Shown: positions 13,582-25,869, counted from the first letter of the stretch. The stretch is 64,000 nucleotides of DNA from Terfezia claveryi (GCA_015179025.1 WHUX01000076.1:124001-188000), one strand, 5' to 3'. The notes: a model not told the origin generated them from the sequence alone. Numbers and translations are program-made.

Positions 13582-13611
13582 CTCTACGAGGGTGTTGTGC
13601 CAACCAGACTA
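13582..13611 (-). mobile_element. Ultra-short TAGTCTGG element, copy a
   Basis: The core GTGCCAACCAGACTA is at 13597-13611, preceded by CTCTACGAGGGTGTT. That extension resembles the one in the copy at 37736-37766, which supports a shared longer source sequence. No convincing flanking direct repeat was found here. It lies just outside the left end of the HET-gene duplication. Confidence 0.55.
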
Positions 13612-14045
13612 AAGTAAGACATGCATCAATTGTTCTAGATATGAACAATTAATTCATGCAAGTAGTACGTGTGTTATTTATCTTTTTATCCTGAGAGAAA
13701 ATAGAATCTGATAAGATTCTACCTAGGTACCTATGATAAAGTTACGTTGTGCTATCTTATGTTAGCCACGCATATTCAACAAGCAATCAAGAAGAAGTAG
13801 TAACTAACATCCTGAGGATCTCGCTAACTTAATCTCCGCCTGCCCTTCTGGTAATGTGTCTGTATAGAGAACTGAAAAGAATTCAACTGCGTCCTACGAA
13901 TTTCCCTCCTCTTCCTGGAATCAGGGTTCAAGGAAATGTGGGAAAAAACAAATACTTAATCAAAACATGAAATAATTCGTTACCCAGCTTCTGCAATTTA
14001 TCGAAGGAATGAAAGATCAAGGGAAAGAAAATTGGTATCAAAATT

Positions 14046-17000
14046 TCAAACAAAGACGGAATGAAACTCTGCCAATTTGTATTCACCGCTCAGAGTGAGA
14101 AGTTCGCTACAGGAATCGGTTCTAAGGACCCCAATCTTCCGAAGAACAAGAACATTGACATCGTTCAGCTCATCTTTCTCTACCGACTTGTATCTCTGAT
14201 TCCGCTCCCCAATGTGTTCGCATACTACCCAGTTGTAGGAGTGACCCAAGGACATAGCGGTGAGGGTGAAAGGCTGATCGTTGGAGATATTGATGGGCTC
14301 TTGAGCAGAGTAAGGGGGATAGAAACCGAAAACCTTATCCGCGATCTTGACCTCATAGTCATTTGGATCGCCTGTCTCCTGGAGGAAAACATTTGAAATA
14401 GCCCAGATTTTGCAGATAAACTCTGTAGGCAGGGTTCTGGTCCCAGGAGTTGGAGCCAGTTTAAAGACTCTATCTTTCTGCAACAAAGTACGAGTGTGCT
14501 CTAATTCTGGATCACGTTCTGGCCACTCCAACACCTGCTTCCACGTTGGGAACCATCCACCCTGTAATAACCCTCCATAGGGAAAATCGAATAGGAGCTC
14601 GACCTTACGCTCAAGTGGGAGAAGCGGGATACATTTTGCCCAGGCAGCTTCAGATGTAATACTCTCATCGTATGTTGGAAGTTCTCTAGTACGGAGGAGA
14701 TACAAGAGTCCGGCAACCTTGTCTGTTGGCTGTGTTGCATATCGCTTGGCCATTTCTCGAGCCAGTTCATATACACTGCAGCCATCAGGACTGTCCACCT
14801 CTGAAGCGAGTCTCAGCACCGGACGTATGGCACGCCGCAGGGTCGTGTTCTTCCCTGCTATCATGCCCTTAGTGTTTAGGATGTTGGCTCGCACCACGCC
14901 TCCATTATGGGTTGTATTTTCGGTCTTGATCTCCTGCAAGGTCCAAGCTCGGCGAAGCCAGTGTCGAGAGTTGTCCCACCCACATTCAGTGAAAGGTATC
15001 CCAAGGCCATTGAAATAGCGTACAACTCGCTCTGCTGCACGATATATGTTGCCAATGGTAGGAACATCAAGCTTCCATTCGTCCTGCTTTAGTTGATGAG
15101 ATGGGCTGTGGGATTGCTGCCGAAGGCAGAGGACATCAAGCCATACATACTCTGCGCCTAGCTCGAGCAGGGCATTCCGTACCCCCTTCAAGCTTACGGT
15201 TCTTGGAAGCGGGACAGGCCATTGATGACAATTGATGGGTGTGTCAACCGCCTCCATGTCATCTGTCCAGCTATGCGATATCGCCCAGAAGGGGGCTCTG
15301 GTAGGCGCAGGCGCAGGCCCAGAGTTTCCAACCTGATGCGTTGCTTGGGTTTTAGCATGTAGCATGCTGTATGCAACCACTCGATTGCTCTGGCGTGGCA
15401 TCACCTCATACGGCTCCTTGATTAGCTCTTGCCCAGCGCTGTCCCTCGTGATTACTGCGGCCCGGGCTTTGTCAAGGTACTCCGCCCGCTCTAGCCAACT
15501 TTGCCTATTCCTGGCAACGCGGCCCTTTCCCTTCAGGTCATTCCAAGCTACGCGGGCTGCGGCATATGCGAGGCCAAGGTCAAAGCCATGCGTGACGAAG
15601 TATCGAATGTCGTTTCCAATCCAGACTTTATGGCGCTCGAGTGTATTCCTGCCAAGGCCAACAAGCTCTCTAAGCAGGTGTAGGAGCACTTCCTCGTCGA
15701 GGCCCTGGCATGTGACCTGGGCCTGGTCAGGTGTGAGGGCATCCCCTTTGCGGAAAACAGTATGCCTCGTTCGCACTGCTGTTTGCAATCTACCTGTATA
15801 TTCTGATGTAGCTGGCCCGCCTTCTAGGATGCCAGTGTGTGGCATCGGGAACGGGGGCCAGAGTGCCTGCTCTTGTGCATTGGCATGTTCGGTGAGGAGT
15901 GTAAGCAGACCCGTATCGTCACTGCTAGTCGAGCTGGCTGCCGCATCTAGGGCTGTCGGATATGTACCGAGGGCGGTTTGATAACAGCCACCAACGCGCA
16001 TGCGCCCAGATTCAGCAACATCGACACGGTTTCTTTGTGGCCCCCGCTGACGGCCGCGCCTAGGATGGTCCCGTATATGCCATCTACGCTCCTGATATCT
16101 ACCCCACGGCCCAGCATTAGCGATACAGCCGCTGTGTTACCTGACAATGCAGCTCTGCTCAATATAGAGCCGTAGTCCTCAAGCTCCGTGTCTCTATTGC
16201 CACTAATAACCAGTGATATCATTTCCTCGCTCCCCAAGGCGAAGGCTACACTAATTGGAGCCCCATACTTGCCACCCTCCTTGTTGATATCTGCCCCTTT
16301 CTTAAGCAGCAATTCTACCATCTTGTGATCCCCCTGCGATAAAGCAATGGCCATCCCCAATGGAGCCCCGTACTCACCACCCCCCAAGTTGATATCCGCC
16401 CCTTCGTTAAGCAGCAACAGTGTCATCTCGTGATCCATCTGCAATACAGCCTGGCCCAATAGAGTCCAAGACTCGGCATCCATCTTGTTAACATCTCTCG
16501 CTTTCTTAAAAATCAACGACACCATTTCCGCACCTTGCTCGCGCGTTGCAAGGTCTCGAACTGCCGCCAGGTAGGCAGCATTAAGGCTAAGTGTATTGAA
16601 TTCCGCCCCTCGAAGAAGTAACATGAGTGCTAGATCATCGGGTCTGGGGGACTGGTCCGATAGATTATCACAGACATGTAGTGCAACTCCCAATAAACTC
16701 CATCTCAAACTCCCATATTTATACTTAGGATTCATACCCCAGTCGCCACTGTCGCTGGGATTGGGATCCGCCCCCGCGTGCAGCAGTAAAAACACCATGC
16801 CTAACTGTGTTTCACTGGGACTAAAGTCACCACCGATGGAGACCTTGTATACGGCTGCAGTCAACGCATTATTATACTCGCCACCAGTGATATTGACATC
16901 CGCCCCTTTCTCAAGCAGCAGCTGCACGATGTCCTTGTGCTCGAAATATGTAGCTGCAATCAAGGCAGTCCCATGATCTCCGCTGGTGATATTGACATCC

Positions 17001-18811
17001 GCCCCTTTCTCAAGCAGCAGCTGCACGATGTTCTTGTGCCCGCGTTATATAGCTGCAATCAAGGCAGTCCCATACTCGGCACCAGTGATATTGACATCCG
17101 CCCTTTTCTCAAGCAGCAGCTGCACGATGTCCGTGTGCCCGTGATATGCAGCTGCAATCAACGCAGTCCGATACTGGCCACCAGTGATATTGACATCCGC
17201 CCCTTTCTCAAGCAGCAGCTGCACGATGTTCTTGTGCCTGCAATATATAGCTGCAATCAAGGCAGTCCCATACTCGCCACCAGTGATATTGACATCCGCC
17301 CCTTTCTCAAGCAGCAGCTGCACGATGTCCTTGTACCCGAAAATTATAGCTGTAATCAACGCAGTCCCAAACAGGCCAAAAATGATATTGGCATCCGCCC
17401 CTTTCTCAAGCAGCAGCCGCACGGTGTCCTTGCACTTGCGAAATGTAGCTTCAGTCAAGGCAGTCCCATACTTGCTACTAGTGATATTGACATCTGCCCC
17501 TTTCTCAAGCAGCAGCTGCACGATGTCCCGGTGCCAGATACATGTAGCTGCAACCAACGCAGACCCATATTCGCCACCAGTGATATTGATATCCGCTCCT
17601 TTCTTAAGCAACAGCTGCACGATGTCCTTGTCCCCGCTATTTGCAGCTGCTATCAAGGCAGTCCCATACTCACCACTAGTGATTATATTGACATCCGCCC
17701 CTTTCTCAAGCAACAGCTGCACGATGTCCTTGTGCCCCCTATTTGCAGCTCCAATCAAGGCAGTCCCATGCTTGCCACTAGTGATTAGATTGATATCCGC
17801 CCCTTTCTCAAGCAACAGCTGCACGATGTCCTTGTCCCCGCTATTTGCAGCTGCTATCAAGGCAGTCCCATACTCACCACTAGTGATTATATTGACATCC
17901 GCCCCTTTCTCAAGCAACAGCTGCACGATGTCCTTGTGCCCCCTATTTGCAGCTCCAATCAAGGCAGTCCCATGCTTGCCACTAGTGATTAGATTGATAT
18001 CCGCCCCTTTCTCAAGCAGCAGCTGCACGATGTCCTTGTCCCCGCTATTTGCAGCTGCAGTCAACGCAGGCCCATGCTTGCTACCAGGGATATTGACATC
18101 CGCCCCTTTCTCAAGCAGCAGCTGCACGATGTTCTTCTGCCCGCGATTTGCAGCTGCAATCAACGCAGTCCCATGCTCGCCACCAGTGATATTGACATCC
18201 GCCCCTTTCTTAAGCAGCAGCTGCACGATGTCCTTGTACCCGCAATTTGCAGCTGCAATCAAGGCAGTCCCATACTCGCCACCAGTGATATTGACATCCG
18301 CCCCTTTCTTAAGCAGCAGCTGCACGATGTCCCTGCTCTTATAGTGAGATATGGCTGCTGCTACAATCAACGCAGTCCCATATTTGCCACCTGTGATATT
18401 GACATCCGCCCCTTTCTCAAGCAGCAGCTGCACGATGTCCTTGCGCTCGCGATATGCAGCTGCAATCAACGCAGTCCTATACTTGCCACCAGTGATATTG
18501 ACATCCGCTCCTTTCTTAAGCAGCAGCTGCAAGATGTCCTTGTGCCCGCAACATATAGCTGCAATCAACGCAGTCCCATACTGGCCACCAGTGATATTGA
18601 CATCCGCCCCTTTCTTCAGTAGTAGCTGCACTGCGGTCATGATTCCCTCCTCTACAGCTAAAATCAACATAGTATAACTAAGGATGTAGGAGTAGTCTCG
18701 ATAGTTGACCCTGCCTCTGCCGTCGCGAATCTGAGCCGACACAATCTCCGCCACTTGTTTTGCGTCCTCTGAATGCAAAGCATCCCGGAATGACTGTACA
18801 CTCCAGGGCAT
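14046..18811 (-). pseudogene. Ankyrin-repeat/HET-domain gene, broken copy 1
   Basis: This is the disrupted paralogue of the gene at 33430-37365. Three open segments are left. 17045..18811 holds about 17 ankyrin repeats from the original ATG. 15947..17026 holds more ankyrins. 14046..16001 holds the last ankyrins and the HET domain (FWAISHSW, YVWLDVLCLRQQ, RRAWTLQEI). Break 1 is an in-frame TAA at 17045-17047 where repeat phasing expects a tyrosine codon. Break 2 is a 7-nt deletion at about 16000/16001 relative to copy 2 (bases 35430-35436), shifting the frame. The deletion junction itself makes an ATG at 16001, so a 651-aa HET protein and a 588-aa ankyrin protein could still be produced separately. 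HET proteins act in fungal self/non-self recognition and cell death. The ankyrin block probably senses a partner. Confidence 0.85.
17631..18038 (-). repeat. Recent 204-bp tandem duplication of two ankyrin repeats
   Basis: 17631-17834 and 17835-18038 differ at only about one base. Each unit encodes two 34-residue repeats carrying an extra residue (VNIITSG / INLITSG). The next repeat begins at 18039 with the same sequence. The near identity indicates very recent expansion or gene conversion within the array. Confidence 0.9.
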
Positions 18812-19222
18812 AGTGTGAATTTTGCCTTGGTTTGCTTTGGTTTGTTGCTGTCCACACCGGTTTATTGGGTTCGGGGACGTTTACTATCCAATCACCTGCA
18901 AAAATATCAGAATTCTGTAATGCAATAGTGTCTCTTTTGGTGTGATTTTGTGGCACCTCCGCCCCACGATGCACTTGCCTGTTCTAGCAAGCTTAAAACT
19001 CAAGGCAGACTCACAGAAGCCTTTAAACCAAATTTTTTATGATGAATCCCCGACTTCTTAATAGTCTGTCGTCGAGTTGTGCTTTGATAACAAATTAAGA
19101 AGTAGATGGCTCGCTGGTTACCCCGCATTAGCAATTCAGTTGTCCCTAATTTTCGAACCGGTACAACCTTGCATTAGAGAGGTTTTGCACCCTTGCACGC
19201 TAGATATCTCACAACCCAGCTA

Positions 19223-21013
19223 CAGTTTTTGGCCTAGCTATGATCCATGCCAATTACCCCTGCCATGACACATATCCCGAGATACTACGCTGGCTACACT
19301 TCCTCTACAGACCGGGTAAATTGTTTCCTGACACTCTTGAATATGCTCTACAATATGCGTATACTAGCTAGTTGAATAACTCATGTGAAGCCATCATATG
19401 CATCAATCCACCTCGAAAAGGATGCAATTGCCCCCCCACTCTCAGTATGACCCCTCCACCCACAGATACCATGAACTTACAAGCCTACATAGTGCCAGCA
19501 CCTTAACTTAGCATCTATATTTATGTTAGGATATAATGCATAGGCATAGAGCTATATAGAAAGTTACTATTGTTCGGTACCGATCATGCATAATTCAGCC
19601 ATTTTGAGCTTTTGGACTACATCAGCCGGTTGTTCAGTATTTGGATCCTCCTCGGCCTTTTATATCTTCTGCAGCCTCTTTACCTATCTACCCAACACAA
19701 CTCCTATATCCTCTATATCCTACGCACCCTCACCTTCTACTCTATATCCTACACACCAGACCTACTCAATGATATTTTTTGCCCTATATTTCTTCTTATC
19801 TATATATATATGTATAAGGTTTCTTAAAGGTTTTTTAATAAGGTCAATACCTATTTATACCCGCAGCTCTAGTATATACTGAAGGGGGGGGGTAGAGTGG
19901 TTGAATGCTAAGGTGAGGTATTTGAAGTCTACTGCCTATACTTCCGGATCTGCTCTAGAAGCTCCGCATATTGCACTTGGAGGCCTTTGTTGCAATCTAG
20001 AGGCCTCTATCTATTTTATTGCAATCTGAAGGTCTCTATGTATAGTATTCTATGCAGCAGTTTGTACGAGATCTTAATCACGGCTTGTAACTATCTAGCT
20101 GGCTAAATGGTGCAATGTCTATTTATGTACATATATGTAGATTTTCATCCGTATACGGCTCCTGGAAGGCCTTCGGGGGCTAGAGATACTTCAGAGCTGC
20201 GCAGTGCATGCCCCTATAGTCTGGCTCATTCCTTATATATCACTACTTTAGGTCACTCCGAATAGCCACAATATCTCGTTTCTGCTACAGGATATAGAGC
20301 TCAATATATCATTTGCATACTCTATCTCATATCTCTAGCTATTTTAATATCTACGGACTGTTCTAGGGTGAAGTGCACCTTCATTGACCTCATATCTGCT
20401 ACCGCCATTGGCTTCTTGTGCAATGCATACTATTCTTGCAGCTAGGTTACTCAGTTGTCTAATCAATAGTAAATAGACCCAAGTTATCGGATCTACGGGA
20501 TAACAAGATATACAGGGTATAGAGGATATAGGAGCTGCGTAAGGTAGATAGGTACAGAGGCTGCAGAAGATATAAAAGGCTGAGAAGGATCCAAATACTG
20601 AACAACCTGCTAATGTGGTCCAAAAGCTCAAAATGGCTGAATTATGCATGATTGGTGCCGAACAATAGTAACTTTCTATATAGCACTATGCCTATGTATT
20701 ATATCCTAACATAAATATAGATGCTAAGTTAAGGTGCTGGCACTATGTAGGCTTGTAAGTTCATGATATCTGCAGGTGGAGGAGTCATACTGAGAAGGGG
20801 GGGGGCAATTACATCCTTTTCGAGGTGGATTGATGCATATGATGGCTTCACATGAGTTATTCAACTAGCTAGTATGCGCATATTGTAGAGCATATTTAAG
20901 AGTGTCAGGAAACAATTTACCCGGTCTGTAGAGGAAGTGTAGCCAGCATAGTATCTCGGAATATGTGTCATGGCAGGGGTAGTTGACATGGATCATAGCT
21001 AGGCCAAAAACTG
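19223..21013. mobile_element. TA-flanked element with ~500-bp inverted arms
   Basis: The left arm 19223 to about 19720 and right arm about 20512 to 21013 are near-identical inverted copies starting CAGTTTTTGGCCTAGC. The element is flanked by TA on both sides (19221-19222 and 21014-21015), as expected for Tc1/mariner/pogo-type insertion. The roughly 790-bp centre has no transposase frame. It is a non-autonomous foldback-like element; the superfamily is inferred only from the TA flanks and the CAG ends. Confidence 0.7.
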
Positions 21014-21015
21014 TA

Positions 21016-22021
21016 GTGCACTTGGACCCATGTGAGTACGAAGGTGTAGAAGCAGAGGTTTTCGCATTGACATCGCTATCGCTACTTAGTAATCATGAAC
21101 GTGCAACAACTTACGATCGCAGATGACATGCTTATGTTGGGGGTGCTCAGGACCTCCAAAGATCACAATGATCACAGGACACCTCTATATCGAGATCAAT
21201 CACATTTGAGAGGAAGGAGTGCTCATAATAATTGTTTGAAATGTTTTTATCGGATATTTACGAGCTTCTTGTGATTTTTAATTCGTTACAACTACGTGCA
21301 AAGCCTAACCTTCTTTGGATGTTTGTTGTGGACAACAATGCCACTGTCAATTTTTGCAAGGGTGCAAAGCCTCTCTATTAGGAGCCATTACTGGCAGTAG
21401 TACTCCGTAAGGCAGACACATAGTAATGTAGGTACCTAGGTACCTATCAATAAAAGATCTTGATATATTTTCTTTTATGACAAAACTCCAACGAATAGAG
21501 GGCCCAAAGCTAGCCATATAATTGAGTGGCCAAAAGACTCTACATAATCTTTTGTCTTGTTAAGACTCAAAACCCACACAGAGGAAGAAAGAAGGGTTTG
21601 TCTTTGGCGGGTTGCTTGAGGGCATACAGGTCTAGTTCACGGAGTTTGATATCTTTACTCGGTGTGACTCCTATTGCTCTGTCTCTGTTGGTCGATCTCG
21701 ATTTCTCAATATCGGTGATGATGATATCCTTCTTAGGTCTCTACCGCAAAAGTAGTCTCATGCCAAGACCCTCTGGCGCACGAGTAGCGAGACCGTTTTA
21801 TAGCCACTTCTCGTAGGTCTGACTCAGCTATCTATGCAATCTGCAACTAATCTAACTAAAAGTGTTGGAAGAATGAGTTCATATGCTTTTACACGAGGTT
21901 TACTTACGTCGCATCAATTGCTATTGCTTCTGACGAATTCTCTCTTGTTACAGTGGTTATTTATTTAAACCGCTCAAAAGTCCTGTCTACTTAAAGTAGC
22001 TATCTCCTATCGGGGCTACTA
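21016..22021. other. No confident gene
   Basis: On the minus strand around 21590-21770 a short frame reads KDIIITDIEKSRSTNRDRAI and on, which looks coding-like but is cut by stops. It may be a transposon-gene remnant; I cannot name it. Confidence 0.35.
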
Positions 22022-22042
22022 AAATCCGTGCCAACCAGACTA
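22022..22042 (-). mobile_element. Ultra-short TAGTCTGG element, copy b
   Basis: The core GTGCCAACCAGACTA is at 22028-22042. CTACTA flanks it on both sides (22016-22021, 22043-22048). The repeat is short and simple, so this duplication is weak evidence. It abuts the candidate LTR starting at 22049. Confidence 0.5.
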
Positions 22043-22048
22043 CTACTA

Positions 22049-22490
22049 TGTTGGAGAGTGTAACCGCTAGGACAAAGCGTGATCCCTGGGTGCTAGGTTT
22101 GCCCAAACACCGATAGTATATTGTACGCTCACATAATATCCCCCCATAGCAGTCGGGAATTTTACAGTTCGAGTGGCGCTTGAATGTTATTATGTTGCCA
22201 AGTCTTCATAAACCCTATGCATAGTACTACCTAGCATGACCGGTAGTACATGGTGGGAGTTGTTGAAGTAACGAGGTTATGGGTAGCAACAGATGAATGC
22301 CCAATGAAGGCCTGAGATATGTACGTAAGGTATGTACGTAAGGTATGTGTGAGAGTAAGTGAGTGTACGTGCGTATCACGTATGTGTGAGTAATGTACGT
22401 GGATAAGTATACGTGAGAACGTATATGTGTATGCAGGTACCGTATATGTCTATATACTCATCTACCCCATAGAAGGGTGTTTCCCCAACA
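22049..22490 (+). mobile_element. Candidate solo LTR (TGTTGG...CCAACA)
   Basis: The 442-bp segment begins TGTTGG and ends CCAACA, the inverted termini common in Copia-type LTRs. Its first ~90 bp recur inverted at 48663-48750. The right half contains degenerate GTATGTACGTAAG repeats (22320-22440). No clear 5-bp target duplication is visible, so it could instead be another repeat with coincidental ends. Confidence 0.4.
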
Positions 22491-22667
22491 CTATATATAC
22501 ATGAAGAGGTATAATACAATAACAAGCAATACCGCTGTTGTTACGTGAGTGGCTTCGTATACGTACGAGGCTTCATGTAAAGCAGGTATATGCGTGTGTG
22601 GATTATCACACACGTGCTTTTCATCAGGAGTTGTCCATTGGTTTAGCTGGTCATAATCGTGCCAATA

Positions 22668-23105
22668 TGAGATTGCCACTGGTGTATAACGATCCTTGTC
22701 AGTTTAAAAACATAGGTCGACGGCTGCGGTTGTTGTAGTTGAAACCTACGATTTAAATTCTTAGCATTAGTGCCCTTTCTCAATAAACTGGGGACTGTTA
22801 TACCTCAGTGAGCGTGTTACCGGGGAAACTGGTGAATAAGTAAGAGCCCTTGTCAATATCTTTTGATCTTCCTTTTAATGGTAGCAGCGTTACTACTTGT
22901 GGCAAGATAGGCAGACTTGGCTATACGATTGTGACTTACTTTACCGTTGTGTCACTGATTCTACTGTTGTGATTCACTATTTGACAAGGGCTCTTATTCA
23001 CCAGTTTTCCGGTACCATTGGGCTCGGATATCACCTTCACTGCATAAGCTTGACCTACAGTATGTCTTTAAACTGACAAGGATTGTTATACATCAGTGGA
23101 TGCGG
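22668..23105. mobile_element. MITE, family with CGATCCTTGTCAGTTTA inverted ends
   Basis: The terminal inverted sequence CCACTGGTGTATAACGATCC then TTGTCAGTTTAAA at the left matches the right end TTTAAACTGACAAGGATTGT then TATACATCAGTGG. It is flanked by TA. Internal sequence CTCAGTGAGCGTGTTACC and CTGCATAAGCT is shared with the shorter copy at 32795-32971. An internal inverted pair (TTGTCAA...TTGACAAGGGCTCTTATTCACCAG) adds a second stem. No coding capacity. Confidence 0.75.
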
Positions 23106-23465
23106 TAGGTACGTTAACTTTGACCCGATGAGTTTCTCTGATGACAACCATACCAGAATACTGTTCTCGTGCCAGACTCATAATTATGCTTAGCGCTCCA
23201 ATAAGAGTCTGGGAGGTAACCTGTTCCGAAATCTCACGCTAGTGTGATCCGAGCTCGGAGCACGGTATGCAATACGCTAGTGGCTTCGGAGCAGAATATG
23301 TAATACAATGTAGAAAAATATTAAATATTTGTTTTTGAATATCTCACATTGAGAAAACCGGATTCCTAATCAGAATCAATAACCATCTTCAAGTGCATCA
23401 AGAGCTCAGTGAAATAGGTTACTGCGATTGGAAAACAGAGTTCACTGCCTGACAATTATGGATGG
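23106..23465. other. No gene seen
   Basis: Short non-coding stretch between a MITE and a minisatellite; nothing recognisable. Confidence 0.5.
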
Positions 23466-23471
23466 GGAATG

Positions 23472-23538
23472 GGATGCCATCGTAATGGATGCCATCGTAA
23501 TGGATGCCATCGTAATGGATGCCATCGTAATGGATGCC
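23472..23538. repeat. 15-bp minisatellite, about 4.5 copies
   Basis: The unit TAATGGATGCCATCG is repeated head to tail with perfect internal copies. It lies in an open frame that would encode Cys-His-Arg-Asn-Gly repeats, but nothing else suggests that frame is a gene. Confidence 0.95.
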
Positions 23539-23539
23539 G

Positions 23540-24480
23540 AGGAGGAAATATGGGAACCGAGGTACTGAGAAGGAGTAATATGGATTGTTACCAGGTGCCT
23601 TGGGGCAAAGTCGAAGCGCATGCGAGAGGAGCAAAGGAAAGAAAACAGAACTCGGCAACAGCAGCAATCTCCGAGGTGAAGAGGCGTTTAGGTAGAGGTG
23701 TCTGGAGGCTCATTCAGCAAATTTTGGAGCTTGAGTTGAGGGCCTATTGCATGCAACCCACTGCAAAGTATTCGGAGGTTTTGTCGAGCGAGCTGAACGA
23801 GCTCTATAACCTCCGAATGAGCTGAATGAGCGCACCATAGCAAGCCACCGAATACTACTGTAGACAGCTTGAGGAGCGAAAGCGAGACACAAAATCCCGA
23901 AGATGCAATAAATATACCAGCTGATCTGATTGAGCATATGCTTGTAGCCTTGACAAATTAGGATTTAATACAGAACTAGGTGGAGTGGAGAAGTTAAAGA
24001 AATCGTTGTTGTACGGCGCTGAAGCAAATCCTGTTTATCAGCCCAGACAAAATTCATCTCTGTCAACGGTTTGCATCAGACTTCCTTCTTGAAAGTAATC
24101 ATGTTGAAGCTAACAATAAATTTAATGAGCTCAATCACTACAATTGTTCTTGTGAGATCATCATTACCTTGTCCTTCCAATGGTGACAGAAAATCGATCT
24201 ATTCCACTATCATCGATCAATTCCACTATCACTACTACATCCACACGTATGATTGATTTAAATTACCAGCTGCAGAACCAACGGAACCAGCACTACAACA
24301 CCAACTATATGACATCTATATTAACCAAGGACATGAGTTACGAGTTCGCTTACTATACTTATATTCGAGAACAATTACATCAATCTCTTACTGGCGAACT
24401 GAGTACTTTGCAATTGAGTTTCTTTACTTCTTTATGTTGGTTTACTTAACTTCTCTTTCCCTTCTTGAGATTTATTATGT
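23540..24480. other. No confident gene
   Basis: It includes a 50-bp palindromic spot around TTCGGAGGTT...AACCTCCGAA (23771-23817) and unsupported short frames. No domain was recognised. Confidence 0.45.
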
Positions 24481-24614
24481 TGCGGTATATAGGCGCCGGA
24501 CCTGGCAGATTAACTTGCCTTGTCTTGAATCCACCCGGGTTTCCGGTGGCTCCTCATGGTCCCCGTACTGGGATTGAATAGGAGTAATGAGTAATAAGTA
24601 TATAAAAAAAAAAA
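24481..24614 (+). repeat. Dispersed ~130-bp repeat with poly-A end, copy 1
   Basis: It starts GCGGTATATAGGCG, contains a strong hairpin CCACCCGGGTTTCCGGTGG and ends in an A-run after AGTAATAAGTATAT. A close copy lies at 48960-49101 in the same orientation. Fixed length, same orientation of the A-tail and dispersal suggest a retroposed element such as a SINE or LINE 3' end. No clear target duplication was found. Confidence 0.65.
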
Positions 24615-25418
24615 TGAGCACTTTGCAAGCTTACAGCAAGCCCATAAAACAAAAATGCAGCATATGTTTTGTCCGCAGACTACAACTGCGCCAACAGGCA
24701 ATATGGGAGTAGATGACACGTCCGACAATGTGTTTGTTCCACCACTCTAAACACCAAAGGAAATTCCAAGGCACGTGCTCTAACTAGTGCAGAATTGGCC
24801 AACAGAAATTCACATACCAAAAAGCGCTGTAGGAGGGGTGAGGTCAACCATCAAGAGATACAGGAGGCTATTTCTGTAATTCCTTCTATTGCTCCAATGT
24901 AAATTAGTAGCTAGGCATCATTCAATATCATTTGCTTTGCTTTGGAAATAAATTCTTCGGCCATATAACTCTCCATGCGCTAGTTGCGAGAAACTACCTG
25001 TCCGAAGTCAGTCCTATAAGAATAGGTAAGCAGCGAGAGCCGTAATTCCAATGAAGGAGGATACGAGTGATGAAGGAAAGGCTGAGTGCACAGTGAAGGG
25101 ACGAAGAAATAGATAGCTTTGTGTGGAACAGCTGAGATGTGACATTTTTATCCCCAGTGCATGGAGTGCGAAATATACAAGCTATATATTCATGGACGAA
25201 CATCTAGAGACATGAGTTCATATGGAACGTCACATGGATGTTGGGCCGATGTGGGTCTTAAGGTTATGGCTAGGTATGGGCAGAATGACATGTGTGACAT
25301 TCTAACAAGTCCGGCCTCTCTGCGACTCTCACGAGTCCCTTCGCCGTCGATACCCATTCACGATCCCATACTTCCAATTCCCACCATATTCTATTCATTA
25401 ATATCCTAACTATTCTAA
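24615..25418. other. No gene seen
   Basis: Short unsupported frames only; no recognisable domain or repeat. Confidence 0.45.
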
Positions 25419-25860
25419 TCATACAACTCGTTCCACGTAGAATTCAATCCTGTTATTAACCAACCAGACCCTCTCGGTCTCCACTGGCCTCAGATGTACC
25501 ATCTCCTCTATGTCCGAAATCTTGATGACATGCATTGCCCCTTCGTCCTCGCGTTTTACCGTCCTTATAATCCCTTCCTCACTATGCGGTCTGCTAAATC
25601 CCTTCACTCTCAGAAACCTCACATATTGTCACCTCATATGTTCTCCCCATCCCATTCCAGATCCTAAAAAACCCCTCCAGCCTAGCTACAGTACGACCAT
25701 CGAGTTGCCAACTGCACTCTTGCCTCCTCCTTACCCAAATCCATTCTGCCCTAATATTTCCATGCTTTCTAATGTCCCTATCCCCTATCCAGCGAAAATG
25801 GTGGGTTTCCAAACCATCTCTTTGAAATTGCTGCACACAGCCACCGCAAGGCTACTAACA
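25419..25860 (-). pseudogene. Transposon tail remnant, KDZ/Plavaka-like
   Basis: Two overlapping minus frames read EWIWVRRRQECSWQLDGRTV and on, then HVIKISDIEEMVHLRPVETE and RVWLVNNRIEFYVERVV. The sequence order (WVWV, small beta-rich domain, DIE..VHL.P, WLVNNRID) is what I associate with the C-terminal tail found in many fungal KDZ/Plavaka-type transposon proteins. A frame change near 25600-25622 marks it as decayed. The catalytic region is absent from this window. Confidence 0.4.
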
Positions 25861-25869
25861 TATTACCCT

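Larger units (their letters stand above)
13815..19139. repeat. Segmental duplication, copy 1 (pairs with 33164-37680)
   Basis: Sequence from the downstream flank through the ankyrin/HET gene to about 330 bp upstream matches 33164-37680. Matching starts near AGGATCTCGCT and ends at GCATTAGCAATTCA on both copies. Copy 1 is longer because its ankyrin block holds more repeats. Both copies have the same orientation. Confidence 0.85.

Noticed and set aside
16937..18622. Long plus-strand open frames opposite the ankyrin blocks (also 36202-37231)
   Set aside because: Antisense shadows produced by repeat composition; the minus strand carries the ankyrin and HET motifs.
16900..18640. Regular ~100-bp repeats resembling a repeat array such as CRISPR
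   Set aside because: They are in-frame ankyrin codons of a fungal gene, not short palindromic repeats with unique spacers.
21590..21770. Coding-like minus-strand peptide
   Set aside because: Only about 54 codons between stops and no family recognised; left as an unlabelled possible remnant.
23469..23825. 118-codon frame starting in the 15-bp minisatellite
   Set aside because: The N-terminus is pure repeat translation and the rest has no recognisable domain.
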